50,400 bases of DNA from Anaerolineales bacterium. GTDB lineage: Bacteria; Chloroflexota; Anaerolineae; Anaerolineales; UBA11858. The notes under the pieces were generated by a model that worked only from the letters and a program-made list of their open reading frames with translations, did not search any database and was not told where the DNA came from. Positions 39,604 to 49,601 of the stretch are shown here, in pieces; position 1 is the stretch's first letter; the number at the start of each line of letters is the position of its first letter. The translations under genes and the position numbers were made by a program. The DNA is taken from positions 1-50,400 of the forward strand of contig JANTFT010000014.1 in assembly GCA_024763275.1 (NCBI GenBank), read 5' to 3'.

Positions 39604-40880
39604 CAATCTTCCCACTCCAGCTCATGGTCACCGATTATCACTATATCGCCAGATTGGACACCCGCGTCCCGCAGCGCCTGGTCGACTCCCATGACCTCAA
39701 GGATCTTTTGGAAGCGTCTGATGGATTGAAAATATTCCCAGTAGGTCATTGCCGCGGCCCGTTCCAGTGCCTTGCCAGAGATCCTCCACCCCCGATCAGT
39801 CTTCAAGATCACGTAATCCTGCGGAGAGCTGTCCAGTCTGTACACCGGCAGCTGGTCGGAAGCATCCGGAGCTTGATAGACATACTCAGGGGCCTCCTCC
39901 AGCAGTTGGGCCGCCCTGTAGAGCACAGGCTTGATCCCAGTCCTGGTGATAGCCGAGATGGCATAGACATCCTGATAGCCTTTATCCTTGAGCTTTTTCT
40001 TGAGATCAGGCCATTTACCTTCAACTTCCGGCTGGTCCATCTTATTCAGCACTACGATTTGAGGTTTTTCCCCCAGGGCCGGGTCGAATAACGCCAGCTC
40101 CGAATTGATCTGAGCCAGATCGAGCAGCGGCTCCTCAGAAAGTCCGTCCAGCAGGTGGATCAACACCCGGGTGCGCTGGATGTGGCGCAGGAAATCATGC
40201 CCCAGCCCTTCTCCCTTATGAGCACCTTCGATCAGGCCGGGGATATCCGCCAGGATGAGCTGAATCTCACCATCGACCTCCGCCACTCCCAGATTGGGCT
40301 GCAGGGTGGTAAATGGATAAGGAGCAATTTTCGGTTTGGCGTTGCTGACAACAGAAAGCAAGGTGGACTTCCCGGCATTTGGGACCCCGATGATACCGAC
40401 ATCGGCTATCAGCTTCAATTCCAACCGGAGGGTCTTCTCCTCTGGAGGCTCCCCCTTTTCCGCCAAGCGGGGGGTTTTATTAGTGGATGTTTTAAACCTG
40501 GTATTGCCGCGTCCTCCCCGCCCCCCCTTGCAAACCACCAGCTCCTGGCCAACTTCAACGAGATCACCCAGGAAACGTCCTGACAGCTCATCAAAGACCA
40601 TCGTACCCGGGGGAACTTTAATGTAGAGATCCTCGCCCGACGCGCCGGTCTGATTCTTTCCCTGACCATTGGAGCCGCTCTGGGCTTTGAACTGCTTTTG
40701 GTGTCTGAAATGTGCCAGGGTGTTTTGGTGCTGATCAACAATTAACACAACATCACCCCCGCGGCCGCCATCACCGCCATCCGGTCCTCCCCGGGGCACA
40801 TATTTTTCGCGGCGAAAACGGATCACACCATCGCCACCTTTTCCGCCGGATACTTCGATCACAACTTCATCAAAATACAT
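39603..40880 (-). CDS. obg: Obg/CgtA ribosome-assembly GTPase
   Basis: A 425-residue protein. The N-terminal glycine-rich Obg fold (VSGGKGGDGVIRFRREKYVPRGGPDGGDGGRGGDV) is intact. The G domain (about 158-330) has G1 GVPNAGKST, G3 DIPGL, and G4 NKMD. The C-terminal OCT domain (about 355-425, ISGKALERAAAMTYWEYFQSIRRFQ) is present. It assists late 50S assembly and links GTP level to growth. It is the first gene of a leftward four-gene operon and is divergent from rex. Confidence 0.96.
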   Translation of the reverse strand: MYFDEVVIEVSGGKGGDGVIRFRREKYVPRGGPDGGDGGRGGDVVLIVDQHQNTLAHFRHQKQFKAQSGSNGQGKNQTGASGEDLYIKVPPGTMVFDELSGRFLGDLVEVGQELVVCKGGRGGRGNTRFKTSTNKTPRLAEKGEPPEEKTLRLELKLIADVGIIGVPNAGKSTLLSVVSNAKPKIAPYPFTTLQPNLGVAEVDGEIQLILADIPGLIEGAHKGEGLGHDFLRHIQRTRVLIHLLDGLSEEPLLDLAQINSELALFDPALGEKPQIVVLNKMDQPEVEGKWPDLKKKLKDKGYQDVYAISAITRTGIKPVLYRAAQLLEEAPEYVYQAPDASDQLPVYRLDSSPQDYVILKTDRGWRISGKALERAAAMTYWEYFQSIRRFQKILEVMGVDQALRDAGVQSGDIVIIGDHELEWED

Positions 40881-40955
40881 ATAAGCCGCTGACCCTGTAG
40901 GGCCGATTTCCCCTATATTCTGGTTCAGATCTTCTGCAGACCCCCCCTTTTCGCT

Positions 40956-40964
40956 ATTATACCA
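40956..40964 (-). promoter_or_regulatory. Extended -10 promoter of the obg operon
   Basis: Minus strand TGGTATAAT: a perfect extended -10. Transcription would start near 40949, about 70 bases before the obg ATG. Confidence 0.65.
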
Positions 40965-40987
40965 TCGGGCTGAATCAGGAATAATTA

Positions 40988-40996
40988 TGGTACAAT
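40988..40996 (+). promoter_or_regulatory. Extended -10 promoter of rex
   Basis: TGGTACAAT, with a start site near 41003, inside the putative Rex operator. Confidence 0.6.
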
Positions 40997-41012
40997 GAGA
41001 TAAGTATCACAA
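40995..41012 (+). promoter_or_regulatory. Putative Rex operator
   Basis: ATGAGATAAGTATCACAA fits the Rex consensus TTGTGA-N6-TCACAA: right half exact, left half four of six. It overlaps the rex -10 and start site, as expected for self-repression. Confidence 0.55.
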
Positions 41013-41058
41013 TCCTGATAGATATTATCGCCTGAGCAGTTTCCATCCGGGATATAAA

Positions 41059-41676
41059 ATGACATCAGATATTCCTCACATTATCATAGGCAGGTTGCCT
41101 CTCTACCTCCGGGCATTATCCAGGTTAAAGAAAGAAGGCTATAATTATGCCTCCTCGCGTGAACTTGGAAAATTACTGGACATATCCCCAGCCCAGATCC
41201 GCAAGGATCTGTCTCATTTTGGAGAACTTGGAAAAAGAGGAAAAGGCTACGAGATTGAATTCCTGATCAGCAAGCTCAACCAGATCCTGAACATCGATAC
41301 CCTCTGGGATATGATCGTCATTGGAGCGGGAGACTTAGGCAGCGGTCTGGCCAGATATAAAGGGTTCTCTGATCGGGGATTCCGGGTATCGGCCATCTTT
41401 GACATTGACCCTCAAAAGATTGGGAAAAGCATCGGCAACCTGGTGGTCAGGGACTTCAATGAGATGTGTGATTATGTGGCCGAGAATAAGGTCCAGATCG
41501 CGGTCCTGGCCATTCCAGCCCAAAACGCCCAGAGTGTGATCGACGATCTTGTAGAAGTAGGCATAACCGCTATTTTGAATTATGCCCCTATTTATATCAA
41601 AACACCTGCTGGTGTGCAGATCGAGCATATCGATCCCTCAGTGCATCTCCAAAAACTCAGCTATTATTTGAAGTAA
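41059..41676 (+). CDS. rex: Redox-sensing transcriptional repressor Rex
   Basis: A 205-residue NADH/NAD+ sensor. The N-terminal winged helix (LPLYLRALSRLKKEGYNYASSRELGKLLDISPAQIRKDLSHFGELGKRGKGYE) and Rossmann domain (IVIGAGDLGSGLARYKGF; IFDIDPQKIGKSIGNL) match Rex throughout. NAD+ favours binding to its operator; NADH releases it, turning on fermentation and NADH-disposal genes. No strong ribosome-binding site is seen before the ATG. A Rex-like operator lies at 40995-41012. A terminator follows. Confidence 0.96.
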   Translation: MTSDIPHIIIGRLPLYLRALSRLKKEGYNYASSRELGKLLDISPAQIRKDLSHFGELGKRGKGYEIEFLISKLNQILNIDTLWDMIVIGAGDLGSGLARYKGFSDRGFRVSAIFDIDPQKIGKSIGNLVVRDFNEMCDYVAENKVQIAVLAIPAQNAQSVIDDLVEVGITAILNYAPIYIKTPAGVQIEHIDPSVHLQKLSYYLK

Positions 41677-41686
41677 GCAGCAAAAG

Positions 41687-41728
41687 AAAAAAGGCCGTGA
41701 TCCCCTAGCTGGATTACGGCCTTTTTTT
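41687..41728. terminator. Bidirectional terminator between rex and the atp operon
   Basis: AAAAAAGGCCGT-G-ATCC pairs with GGAT-T-ACGGCC then seven T residues; A- and T-runs allow use in both directions. Confidence 0.9.
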
Positions 41729-41742
41729 ATTTTTCCAATCAA

Positions 41743-42753
41743 TCAGGAAATCAAGCTCCTGCGGACTTTCGGGAATATCGCGGGCGAAAATGCCTTTGAG
41801 GCGCCTTCGACCACGCAGGTGGTGGGGTTGTCAACCAGATAGGTGGGCACACCCAGCTCTTTGGTGAGCAGCTTTTCCATACCCGGGAGCAGGGCACTAC
41901 CTCCGCTCAGCGCAATCCCGCGATCTATGATGTCGGAAACCAATTCCGGCGGAGTCTTCTCAAGAACCTTCCGGGCGTTTTCCACAACCTCCTTCAAGGG
42001 TGGCTGCAGGGCTTCAACCACTTCATCGGTTGAAAGTGCCAGCGGCTGGGGAAGCCCAGTTACCTGATCCTGCCCCTGAACTTCAATCCCCGATTTCCCT
42101 TCCATGGGCACGGCTGCGCCGATCTCAAGTTTGATGCGTTCAGCAGTCGGCTGGGCGATCACCAGGCCGTATTTCCTTCTCACATAGGTAGCGATGGCTT
42201 CATCGAAATCCGCTCCGCCTTTCCTGAGGGTTCCAGCGGAGACAATGCCCCACATCGCCAGCACGGCAGCCTGTGTGGCGCCACCGCCCAGGTTGATGAT
42301 CATATTGCCGGTGGGTGTGTTAATGGGAAGATCCACGCCAATTGCGGCAGCCAGCGGCTGCGGGATCAGAAAAACCTCCCGCGCGCCAGCTTCCAGCACC
42401 GCTTCCTGAACTGCCCGGCTTTCAACGCTGGTCGCCCCAAAGGGCACGGTGACCATAATGCGGGGATGGAATAACCTGATAGGGCCGGCTACCTTTTTGA
42501 TCATGTGTTCCAACAACTTCATGGTCACTTCGAAGTCGGCTATCACTCCATGCTGGAGCGGCCGGGCTATCTCCAGAGTATCCGGAACGCGGCCGAACAT
42601 GTCCTTGGCCGCCTGGCCGAACTCAACGATCTTTTGCTCGTCGATCGCGATGGCTGCCACGGTAGGTGCCCGCTCCAACAGCACCCCCTCCTCAGCGATC
42701 ATGGTGTAGTAGGTACCCAGATCTATCCCGAAATCCTGAGAGAATAAGGCCAT
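41743..42753 (-). CDS. MreB-like actin-family protein
   Basis: A 336-residue actin-fold ATPase. Phosphate-1 loop QDFGIDLGTYYT replaces the usual DLGIDLGTANT, and phosphate-2 is MIINLGGGATQAAVLA. SGGSALLPGMEKLL and the adjacent C-terminal adenosine region are normal for MreB. Typical MreB is about 335-345 residues, so it is full length. It lies 8 bases downstream of atpC and has no mreC/mreD after it, so whether it shapes the cell or has another role is unclear. The divergent phosphate-1 loop is noteworthy. Confidence 0.82.
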   Translation of the reverse strand: MALFSQDFGIDLGTYYTMIAEEGVLLERAPTVAAIAIDEQKIVEFGQAAKDMFGRVPDTLEIARPLQHGVIADFEVTMKLLEHMIKKVAGPIRLFHPRIMVTVPFGATSVESRAVQEAVLEAGAREVFLIPQPLAAAIGVDLPINTPTGNMIINLGGGATQAAVLAMWGIVSAGTLRKGGADFDEAIATYVRRKYGLVIAQPTAERIKLEIGAAVPMEGKSGIEVQGQDQVTGLPQPLALSTDEVVEALQPPLKEVVENARKVLEKTPPELVSDIIDRGIALSGGSALLPGMEKLLTKELGVPTYLVDNPTTCVVEGASKAFSPAIFPKVRRSLIS

Positions 42754-42760
42754 ATATATC

Positions 42761-43213
42761 CTATTCCGATCTTCCCATCCCGGGAGGTCGTGATCGCTGG
42801 CCGCGTTTGCGGAATTGGCTGACAGCCTTCAGGCGCAGGTTCGAACGCCGGAGGGCGGCCTGGATCTGGAGATAGTTCTCGGTATCTGCCCCGCTGTATT
42901 CTTCCAGCAGCTTTTCAGCCCTCTCCATCGCTTTCTGGGCGCGCTCCTCATCGATCTCATCGATATTTTCAGCCGCGTCGGCCATCACCGTGACAATATC
43001 CGGCTGGACCTCTACAAATCCCCCGGTAGCTGTGAACACCTCTTCCTGATCACCGCGTTTCACCCGGATAACGCCCATTTTCAGAGACGACAGCAAAGGG
43101 GCATGGCCAGGCAGTATTCCCATTTCACCCATAGCGCCTGGCAGGATGACCATATCGACGTCATCCTCAAAGACGATCCTGTCCTGGGATACAATTTCAC
43201 AACGGATAGGCAT
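42761..43213 (-). CDS. atpC: F1 ATP synthase epsilon subunit
   Basis: A 150-residue subunit. The N-terminal beta-sandwich (MPIRCEIVSQDRIVFEDDVDMVILPGAMGEMGILPGHAPLLSSL) is followed by a C-terminal helical domain with an extra basic tail (RKRGQRSRPPGMGRS) beyond the usual 130-140 residues. It couples rotation in F1 to the c-ring and can inhibit ATP hydrolysis. It is fourth in the atpA-G-D-C operon, 23 bases after atpD. Confidence 0.93.
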   Translation of the reverse strand: MPIRCEIVSQDRIVFEDDVDMVILPGAMGEMGILPGHAPLLSSLKMGVIRVKRGDQEEVFTATGGFVEVQPDIVTVMADAAENIDEIDEERAQKAMERAEKLLEEYSGADTENYLQIQAALRRSNLRLKAVSQFRKRGQRSRPPGMGRSE

Positions 43214-43236
43214 AATACCTGCTCCTGGTCCTCATC

Positions 43237-44655
<1,419 letters not shown>

Positions 44656-44683
44656 TCAAACAACAACACATATAATCGTTCTT

Positions 44684-45571
44684 CTACTTAGTATTTGTAG
44701 CTTCCGCCCCTCCGGCAATATCCAGCATCTCATTGGTAATCGCCTGTTGGCGGGCTTTGTTGTATTCCAGCTGCAGGGCATCCGCCAGATCCGTGGCGTT
44801 GTCCGTGGCATTTTTCATGGCAACCATCCGCGCAGAATGCTCGCTGGCCTGGGATTCTATTACAGCATGAAAGACCTGAAGGACTGTAAAGCGTGGAATG
44901 ATCGCATCCAGTAAGGATTGCTGATCCGGTTCAAAGATGTAACCGCCCGAGTGGGACTCCTCATCTGCGAATTTCTTGACTCGACTTTCCGGGTCCGTCT
45001 CAAGAGGAAGCAGTTTCTTGACCACCGGTTTATGAACCATCCTGTTGACAAACTGGGTGTAGATCAGAAACACTTCATCAGCTTCCCCCGCCAGGAACTG
45101 GTCCACGGCCAGTTGGCCTATGGGTGCAATGTCCACATAGCTTGGGCGTCCTGGCAGACCGCTGAACTCAGCTAAAATATCCCTACCGCGCCAGAGCAGC
45201 TGATCCCGGCCCCTTTTTCCAACGGTGATGTACTTCACCGGAGTTGAGAGGGAAACAGCCCAATCATCCACGGTCCGGGTGATGTTTGCGTTATAAGCAC
45301 CCGCCAAACCCCGGTCGCTGCTGATCACAATGGCAATGATCTGTTTCACTTCAGGACGTTGGATAAGCAGGGGATGCAGGCTGCTGCGACCTGGCTGACC
45401 GGCAATGTGCTGCAGCACCTGCCAGGCCTTTACCGAATAAGGACGGGTGTCCTCCATTTGTTCAATGGCCTTGCGTACCTTGCTGGCGCTGACTGCCTGC
45501 AAAGCTCTGGTAACCTGAGATATATTCTTGACGCTCTTAATTCTCTGCTTTACTTCTCGTGCGTTTGCCAT
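44684..45571 (-). CDS. atpG: F1 ATP synthase gamma subunit
   Basis: A 295-residue rotor shaft. The N-terminal helix (MANAREVKQRIKSVKNISQVTRALQAVSASKVRKA), central alpha/beta domain and C-terminal helix (MKNATDNATDLADALQLEYNKARQQAITNEMLDI) match the family. Length is normal. It is 39 bases after atpA in the operon. Confidence 0.96.
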   Translation of the reverse strand: MANAREVKQRIKSVKNISQVTRALQAVSASKVRKAIEQMEDTRPYSVKAWQVLQHIAGQPGRSSLHPLLIQRPEVKQIIAIVISSDRGLAGAYNANITRTVDDWAVSLSTPVKYITVGKRGRDQLLWRGRDILAEFSGLPGRPSYVDIAPIGQLAVDQFLAGEADEVFLIYTQFVNRMVHKPVVKKLLPLETDPESRVKKFADEESHSGGYIFEPDQQSLLDAIIPRFTVLQVFHAVIESQASEHSARMVAMKNATDNATDLADALQLEYNKARQQAITNEMLDIAGGAEATNTK

Positions 45572-45610
45572 GAAACCTCTTCCAGATAAGATCTGGCAGC
45601 TGTACCCATC

Positions 45611-47254
45611 TTATACAGAAAATTCTTCCAGGGCGGATTTCAGCCGTTTTTCAATTTCGTCCGTAATCTGTTTCTCATCCACGATTGCCTGCAGCAAGCT
45701 CGCCTGGGTGCTTTCCAAATAAACGATCAAGTTCTCTTCCCACTCGATCATGTCCGCAATCTGGATCTCATCTGCGTATCCGTGAGTCGCCGCGTAGATC
45801 ACCACAATCTGGTTGGCAATCGGCATGGGAGAGAATTGGGGCTGCTTGAGCACTTCCCGCAGCCTGCGCCCTCGATCAAGCCTGGCCTGGGTGGCTTTAT
45901 CCAGATCAGAACCAAATTGAGCAAATGCGGCCAATTCGCGAAAAGCGGCCATATCCAAACGCAGCTGTCCGGCAACCTGCTTCATGGCTTTCAATTGGGC
46001 ATCACCACCTACCCGGGAGACCGAAATGCCGGCGTTGATCGCCGGTCGGATTCCTGAGTAGAAGAGATCATTCTCCAGATAGATCTGGCCGTCAGTAATG
46101 GAAATCACATTGGTGGGGACATAGGCAGAGACGTCACCGAGTAAAGTCTCAATGATAGGCAGGGCTGTCAGCGATCCTCCAGAACCCCTCACCTTGACAA
46201 TCTTACCCTTGACACCGCCTTCCAGAGCCTGTTTAGCATCATCATACGCCAGCGGGCCGACGTATACCTGGCCGTTGACCGCCTCCTTTTCTTCTGCCAG
46301 CTCGTCTTTGAAATCTGGCGGCACGATCACGAAATGGTCTGCCAGTCTAGCGGCCCTTTCCAGCAACCGGGAATGCAGATAGAAAAGATCGCCCGGATAG
46401 GCCTCGCGTCCAGGTGGCCTTCTCAGCAACAGCGAGAGTTCGCGGTATGACCAGGCGTGTTTGGAGAGATCGTCATAGACGATCAAAGCATCCTGGCCTT
46501 TGTCCATGAATTCTTCTCCCATCGCGCAGCCGGCGTAGGGAGCAATGTACTGCAGCGCGCTGGGTTCCTCCGCTGAGGCAGACACAACGATGGTATGTTC
46601 CATCGCGCCGTATTCCTCCAGGGTGGCCACAGTCCGGGCAATCCCCGCTTTCTTCTGGCCGATGGCAACATAGATGCAAATGACGTCTTTCCCCTTCTGG
46701 TTGATAATTGTATCTATGGCGATTGCGGTCTTGCCGGTCTGCCGGTCGCCGATGATCAACTCACGCTGTCCCCGTCCAATGGGGATCATGGAGTCAATCG
46801 CTTTAATGCCAGTCTGCAACGGCTGATCGACGTCTTTCCTTTCGATCACACCGGGGGCGATCACCTCAATGGGACGGTAGCCGCTGTTGCGGATGGGGCC
46901 TTTGCCATCAATGGGCTGCCCAATTGCGTTTACCACTCTGCCGACCAGTCCTTCCCCTACGGGAACGGAGGTAATCCGGTTGGTCGTTCGAACCTCCATA
47001 CCCTCACTGATCTGATCGTATTCGCCCATGATAATGACACCAACCCGGTCTGTTTCGAGATTGAAAGCAGTGCCTACAATGCCATTCTCGAACTGGACCA
47101 GTTCCTGGGCTCTTACATCAGAGAGACCGCTAACCCAGGCGATCCCATCCCCGTCCTCCTCGACGACGCCAACACTGCGCACACCCGCAGTTGGTTGAAA
47201 ATCATCAATAAACTTTTGAAACTCACTCGCAATTTGATTAATGGATTCAGTCAC
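45611..47254 (-). CDS. atpA: F1 ATP synthase alpha subunit with an internal insertion
   Basis: A 547-residue non-catalytic subunit, about 40 longer than usual. The Walker [11 protein letters not shown] near residue 169 is normal. The extra length comes from an insertion between [12 protein letters not shown] and [12 protein letters not shown] (around residues 302-350), carrying [25 protein letters not shown]. The start is a GTG with GGAGGT four bases upstream. No atpH (delta), atpB, atpE or atpF lies upstream; the gene before it is ruvA, 156 bases away, and it has its own extended -10 promoter. Confidence 0.95.
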   Translation of the reverse strand: MTESINQIASEFQKFIDDFQPTAGVRSVGVVEEDGDGIAWVSGLSDVRAQELVQFENGIVGTAFNLETDRVGVIIMGEYDQISEGMEVRTTNRITSVPVGEGLVGRVVNAIGQPIDGKGPIRNSGYRPIEVIAPGVIERKDVDQPLQTGIKAIDSMIPIGRGQRELIIGDRQTGKTAIAIDTIINQKGKDVICIYVAIGQKKAGIARTVATLEEYGAMEHTIVVSASAEEPSALQYIAPYAGCAMGEEFMDKGQDALIVYDDLSKHAWSYRELSLLLRRPPGREAYPGDLFYLHSRLLERAARLADHFVIVPPDFKDELAEEKEAVNGQVYVGPLAYDDAKQALEGGVKGKIVKVRGSGGSLTALPIIETLLGDVSAYVPTNVISITDGQIYLENDLFYSGIRPAINAGISVSRVGGDAQLKAMKQVAGQLRLDMAAFRELAAFAQFGSDLDKATQARLDRGRRLREVLKQPQFSPMPIANQIVVIYAATHGYADEIQIADMIEWEENLIVYLESTQASLLQAIVDEKQITDEIEKRLKSALEEFSV

Positions 47255-47335
47255 GATACCTCCATTGTGATTGAATTAAATTAAGAACTCTGGTTTTCAT
47301 GCTCAGTTGCCAATCCCTGATTAACAGCTGAATAA

Positions 47336-47344
47336 ATTATCCCA
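47336..47344 (-). promoter_or_regulatory. Extended -10 promoter of the atpAGDC operon
   Basis: Minus-strand TGGGATAAT, starting transcription near 47329 and leaving a leader of about 75 bases. Confidence 0.5.
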
Positions 47345-47410
47345 AAAGAATCCAAAGACATTCGAAAAGGATGATAACTGATTGTCCTCAGATTGTCCAG
47401 CAAAACACGA

Positions 47411-47986
47411 TCAGCCGAAGTATCGCAGCGCTATTGTTAACCGGGTTTCCAGATCCAAAGGAGCGTCATCCAGAATGGTCTGCAAGGCCGCCTGAGCCTC
47501 CAGGACCGAATACCCCAGGCTGATCAAGGCATCCTGAACCTCTTCATTGATTCCGGCCACCTCAGGAGGAATCACTAATTCCTCAGCAAAAGAGATCCTG
47601 TCTTCCAGTGAGAGAATGATCTTCTGGGCTGTTTTCTTCCCAATCCCGGCTACCTGGGAAAAGATCCCTTCCTGCTTGTTCAAGACGGCACGCTTAATGA
47701 CGTCAGGGGAGTGAGTGGAAAGGGTTTCCAGCGCCAGGCGGGGTCCCACCCCGTTGACCCGGACCAGCTCCCGAAAAAGCGTCAGCTCTTCCTGGTCTGG
47801 AAAGCCATACAGAGTCAGCGAATCTTCCCGCACAATCAGCTGGGTCAGGAGGGATATTTTCTCACCCGGATGCAGGGAGTTGACCAGAAAAGCTGGCACA
47901 TGAACCTGATAGCCGATGCCACCTACCTCAATCACCAGGTAGGATTCCCCCATATTTGTCACATGTCCTTGAATGCTGGCAATCAT
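47411..47986 (-). CDS. ruvA: Holliday junction DNA helicase subunit RuvA
   Basis: A 191-residue junction-binding protein. The N-terminal OB fold (MIASIQGHVTNMGESYLVIEVGGIGYQVHVPA), a helix-hairpin-helix region (LVRVNGVGPRLALETLSTH and FSQVAGIGKKTAQKIILSLEDR) and a C-terminal RuvB-binding three-helix domain are clear. It works with RuvB in branch migration; ruvB is not in the window. It lies 125 bases downstream of ruvC. Confidence 0.95.
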   Translation of the reverse strand: MIASIQGHVTNMGESYLVIEVGGIGYQVHVPAFLVNSLHPGEKISLLTQLIVREDSLTLYGFPDQEELTLFRELVRVNGVGPRLALETLSTHSPDVIKRAVLNKQEGIFSQVAGIGKKTAQKIILSLEDRISFAEELVIPPEVAGINEEVQDALISLGYSVLEAQAALQTILDDAPLDLETRLTIALRYFG

Positions 47987-48111
47987 TTAGCGACTCTCGT
48001 CATATAAGTATGGATCCACGACCGAAAAAACCATCAAGGTAAACTTCGTCGGAAAGGCGAAGCTGCCTCCTTTATCTGCCGGACCGCAGGAACGATTCTG
48101 GATATTCCATA

Positions 48112-48615
48112 TCAAGCCTGGTTCCGTACACTTCTGGTTGAATGCAGATGGCAGATAGCCACAGCCAGGGCATCTGCCGCATCATCCGGGCGGGGAATTT
48201 CATCCAGCCCTAACAGCAGCTTGACCATCTGCTGAACCTGGTTCTTATCAGCCTTGCCGTAGCCCACCACAGCCTGCTTGATGGCCAACGGCGTGTATTC
48301 TCCAACGGGCAAATTGGTTTCTGCAGCGGCTATCAACACCGCTCCTCTACCCTGACCCACTTTCAAAGCTGTTTTTACATTTTTTTGGAAAAACAGCTGT
48401 TCGACCGCACAGCAGTCCGGCCGGGTTTGCTCGATGATCTCCCGGAGTTCCCGGTAGACATGCAGCAGCCGGCGAGGCTCATCCCAATCGCTCGGAGTTG
48501 TGATCACACCGTGAGAGACCCAGACCAGGTCACCTGAGACTTTTTCCCTGATCACCCCATAACCGGTGATAGCGGTGCCAGGGTCTATACCGATTACCGT
48601 CCGCGGTTCAGCCAT
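48112..48615 (-). CDS. ruvC: Holliday junction resolvase RuvC
   Basis: A 167-residue RNase H-fold endonuclease. Active acidic residues are visible: the Asp in GIDPGTAITGYG, the Glu in AVEQLFFQ, and the Asp pair in RPDDAADALAVA. QLFFQKNVKTALKVGQGRGA is a family signature. It cuts Holliday junctions formed by recombination. It starts 4 bases after yebC and precedes ruvA. Confidence 0.96.
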   Translation of the reverse strand: MAEPRTVIGIDPGTAITGYGVIREKVSGDLVWVSHGVITTPSDWDEPRRLLHVYRELREIIEQTRPDCCAVEQLFFQKNVKTALKVGQGRGAVLIAAAETNLPVGEYTPLAIKQAVVGYGKADKNQVQQMVKLLLGLDEIPRPDDAADALAVAICHLHSTRSVRNQA

Positions 48616-48619
48616 TCAA

Positions 48620-49369
48620 CTATGCTAACCCCGCCAGGGCTTCATCCGTGATCTTGAGGTTGGAATATACTTCCTGAACATCGTCCAGTTCTTCCAGGCT
48701 GTCGATTATCCTCATCACCTGGATGGTTTTTTCCAGATCCAACTCGATCTCCTGGTTGGGATCCATCCGCAGACCGGAGGATTCCGGCTGGATTGAAGCA
48801 GCCTTGAGCTGGTCGTGAATTGTTTTAAAGACTTCTACCGGGCCAACTATCTCATAGTATTCGCCATCTTCCAGCACATCTTCTGCACCGGATTCCGCAG
48901 CAACCTCAAACAGGTCGTCAAAACTAGCCTGATCGACAGGAATGGTAAAAAATGCTTTGCGGGTAAACTGCCAGGAAACAGAACCTTCCTGCCCCATGCT
49001 GCCGCCGTGTTTGGTCAGCAAATGCCTGATATCAGCTACGGTGCGATTACGGTTGTCAGTAATGCAGTTCAGCAGTACAGCGATGCCGTGGGGGGCATAA
49101 CCTTCATAGAGGATCTGCTCCATGGCAGCAGCATCGCGGTCTTCCCCTGTTCCTCGCTTGATGGCTCGCTCAATATTCGAGCTGGGCATATTGGCTGCCT
49201 TGGCCCGGTCAATAGCCAACCGCAAGCCGATATTAGCATCCGGATCCCCGCCGCCCTCCCGGGCCGCAATCTGGATCTCCCGGGCCAGCTTGGTATACAC
49301 AGCCCCCCGACGGGCGTCCGTCTGAGCTTTCTTGTGCTTGATAGTTGACCATTTTGAATGTCCAGACAT
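48620..49369 (-). CDS. YebC/PmpR-family regulator or translation factor
   Basis: A 249-residue protein whose start (MSGHSKWSTIKHKKAQTDARRG) and ANMPSSNIERAIKRGTG motif are typical of YebC. Family members were long called transcription regulators; recent work on YebC paralogues suggests that some relieve ribosome stalling at proline-rich stretches. That would be notable given the Pro-Pro-Pro leader ORF of proC in this window, but no direct link is shown. A strong GGGAGGAGATGT precedes the ATG. It heads a yebC-ruvC-ruvA cluster, which is common in bacteria. Confidence 0.94.
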   Translation of the reverse strand: MSGHSKWSTIKHKKAQTDARRGAVYTKLAREIQIAAREGGGDPDANIGLRLAIDRAKAANMPSSNIERAIKRGTGEDRDAAAMEQILYEGYAPHGIAVLLNCITDNRNRTVADIRHLLTKHGGSMGQEGSVSWQFTRKAFFTIPVDQASFDDLFEVAAESGAEDVLEDGEYYEIVGPVEVFKTIHDQLKAASIQPESSGLRMDPNQEIELDLEKTIQVMRIIDSLEELDDVQEVYSNLKITDEALAGLA

Positions 49370-49444
49370 ACATCTCCTCCCAACAAGGACGACTCCAACC
49401 TGCGTGTCTAACCAGGTTTAATAATTGAGATTTGCGCTGGAGGT

Positions 49445-49453
49445 ATTATATCA
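49445..49453 (-). promoter_or_regulatory. Extended -10 promoter of yebC-ruvC-ruvA
   Basis: Minus-strand TGATATAAT: a perfect -10 with the TGn extension. Transcription would begin near 49438. Confidence 0.6.
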
Positions 49454-49553
49454 TCTCGGACCTACTTCGTCCCCTAAAAGCTCTGAATTCCCACTGTCTG
49501 CGGGGCGGGTTGTCAAACGCCCTGGTTCTCTGGCTCGTTTACGACGGTCCAGC

Positions 49554-49582
49554 TTGTATTTCAAGCAACTCTCCGATAGAAT
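49554..49582 (+). promoter_or_regulatory. Promoter of the L,D-transpeptidase gene
   Basis: TTGTAT (49554-49559), 17 bases, TAGAAT (49577-49582). The start site would be near 49589, so the mRNA would begin almost directly with the AGGAGG ribosome-binding site. Confidence 0.5.
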
Positions 49583-49601
49583 CAATCCAGGAGGCAGCCA
49601 A

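Noticed and set aside
46595-47284. 229-codon plus-strand ORF under atpA
   Set aside because: Mirror of the highly conserved atpA; no independent signals.
47255-47410. Possible atpH (delta subunit) upstream of atpA
   Set aside because: Only 156 bases and no suitable ORF; delta is about 180 residues.
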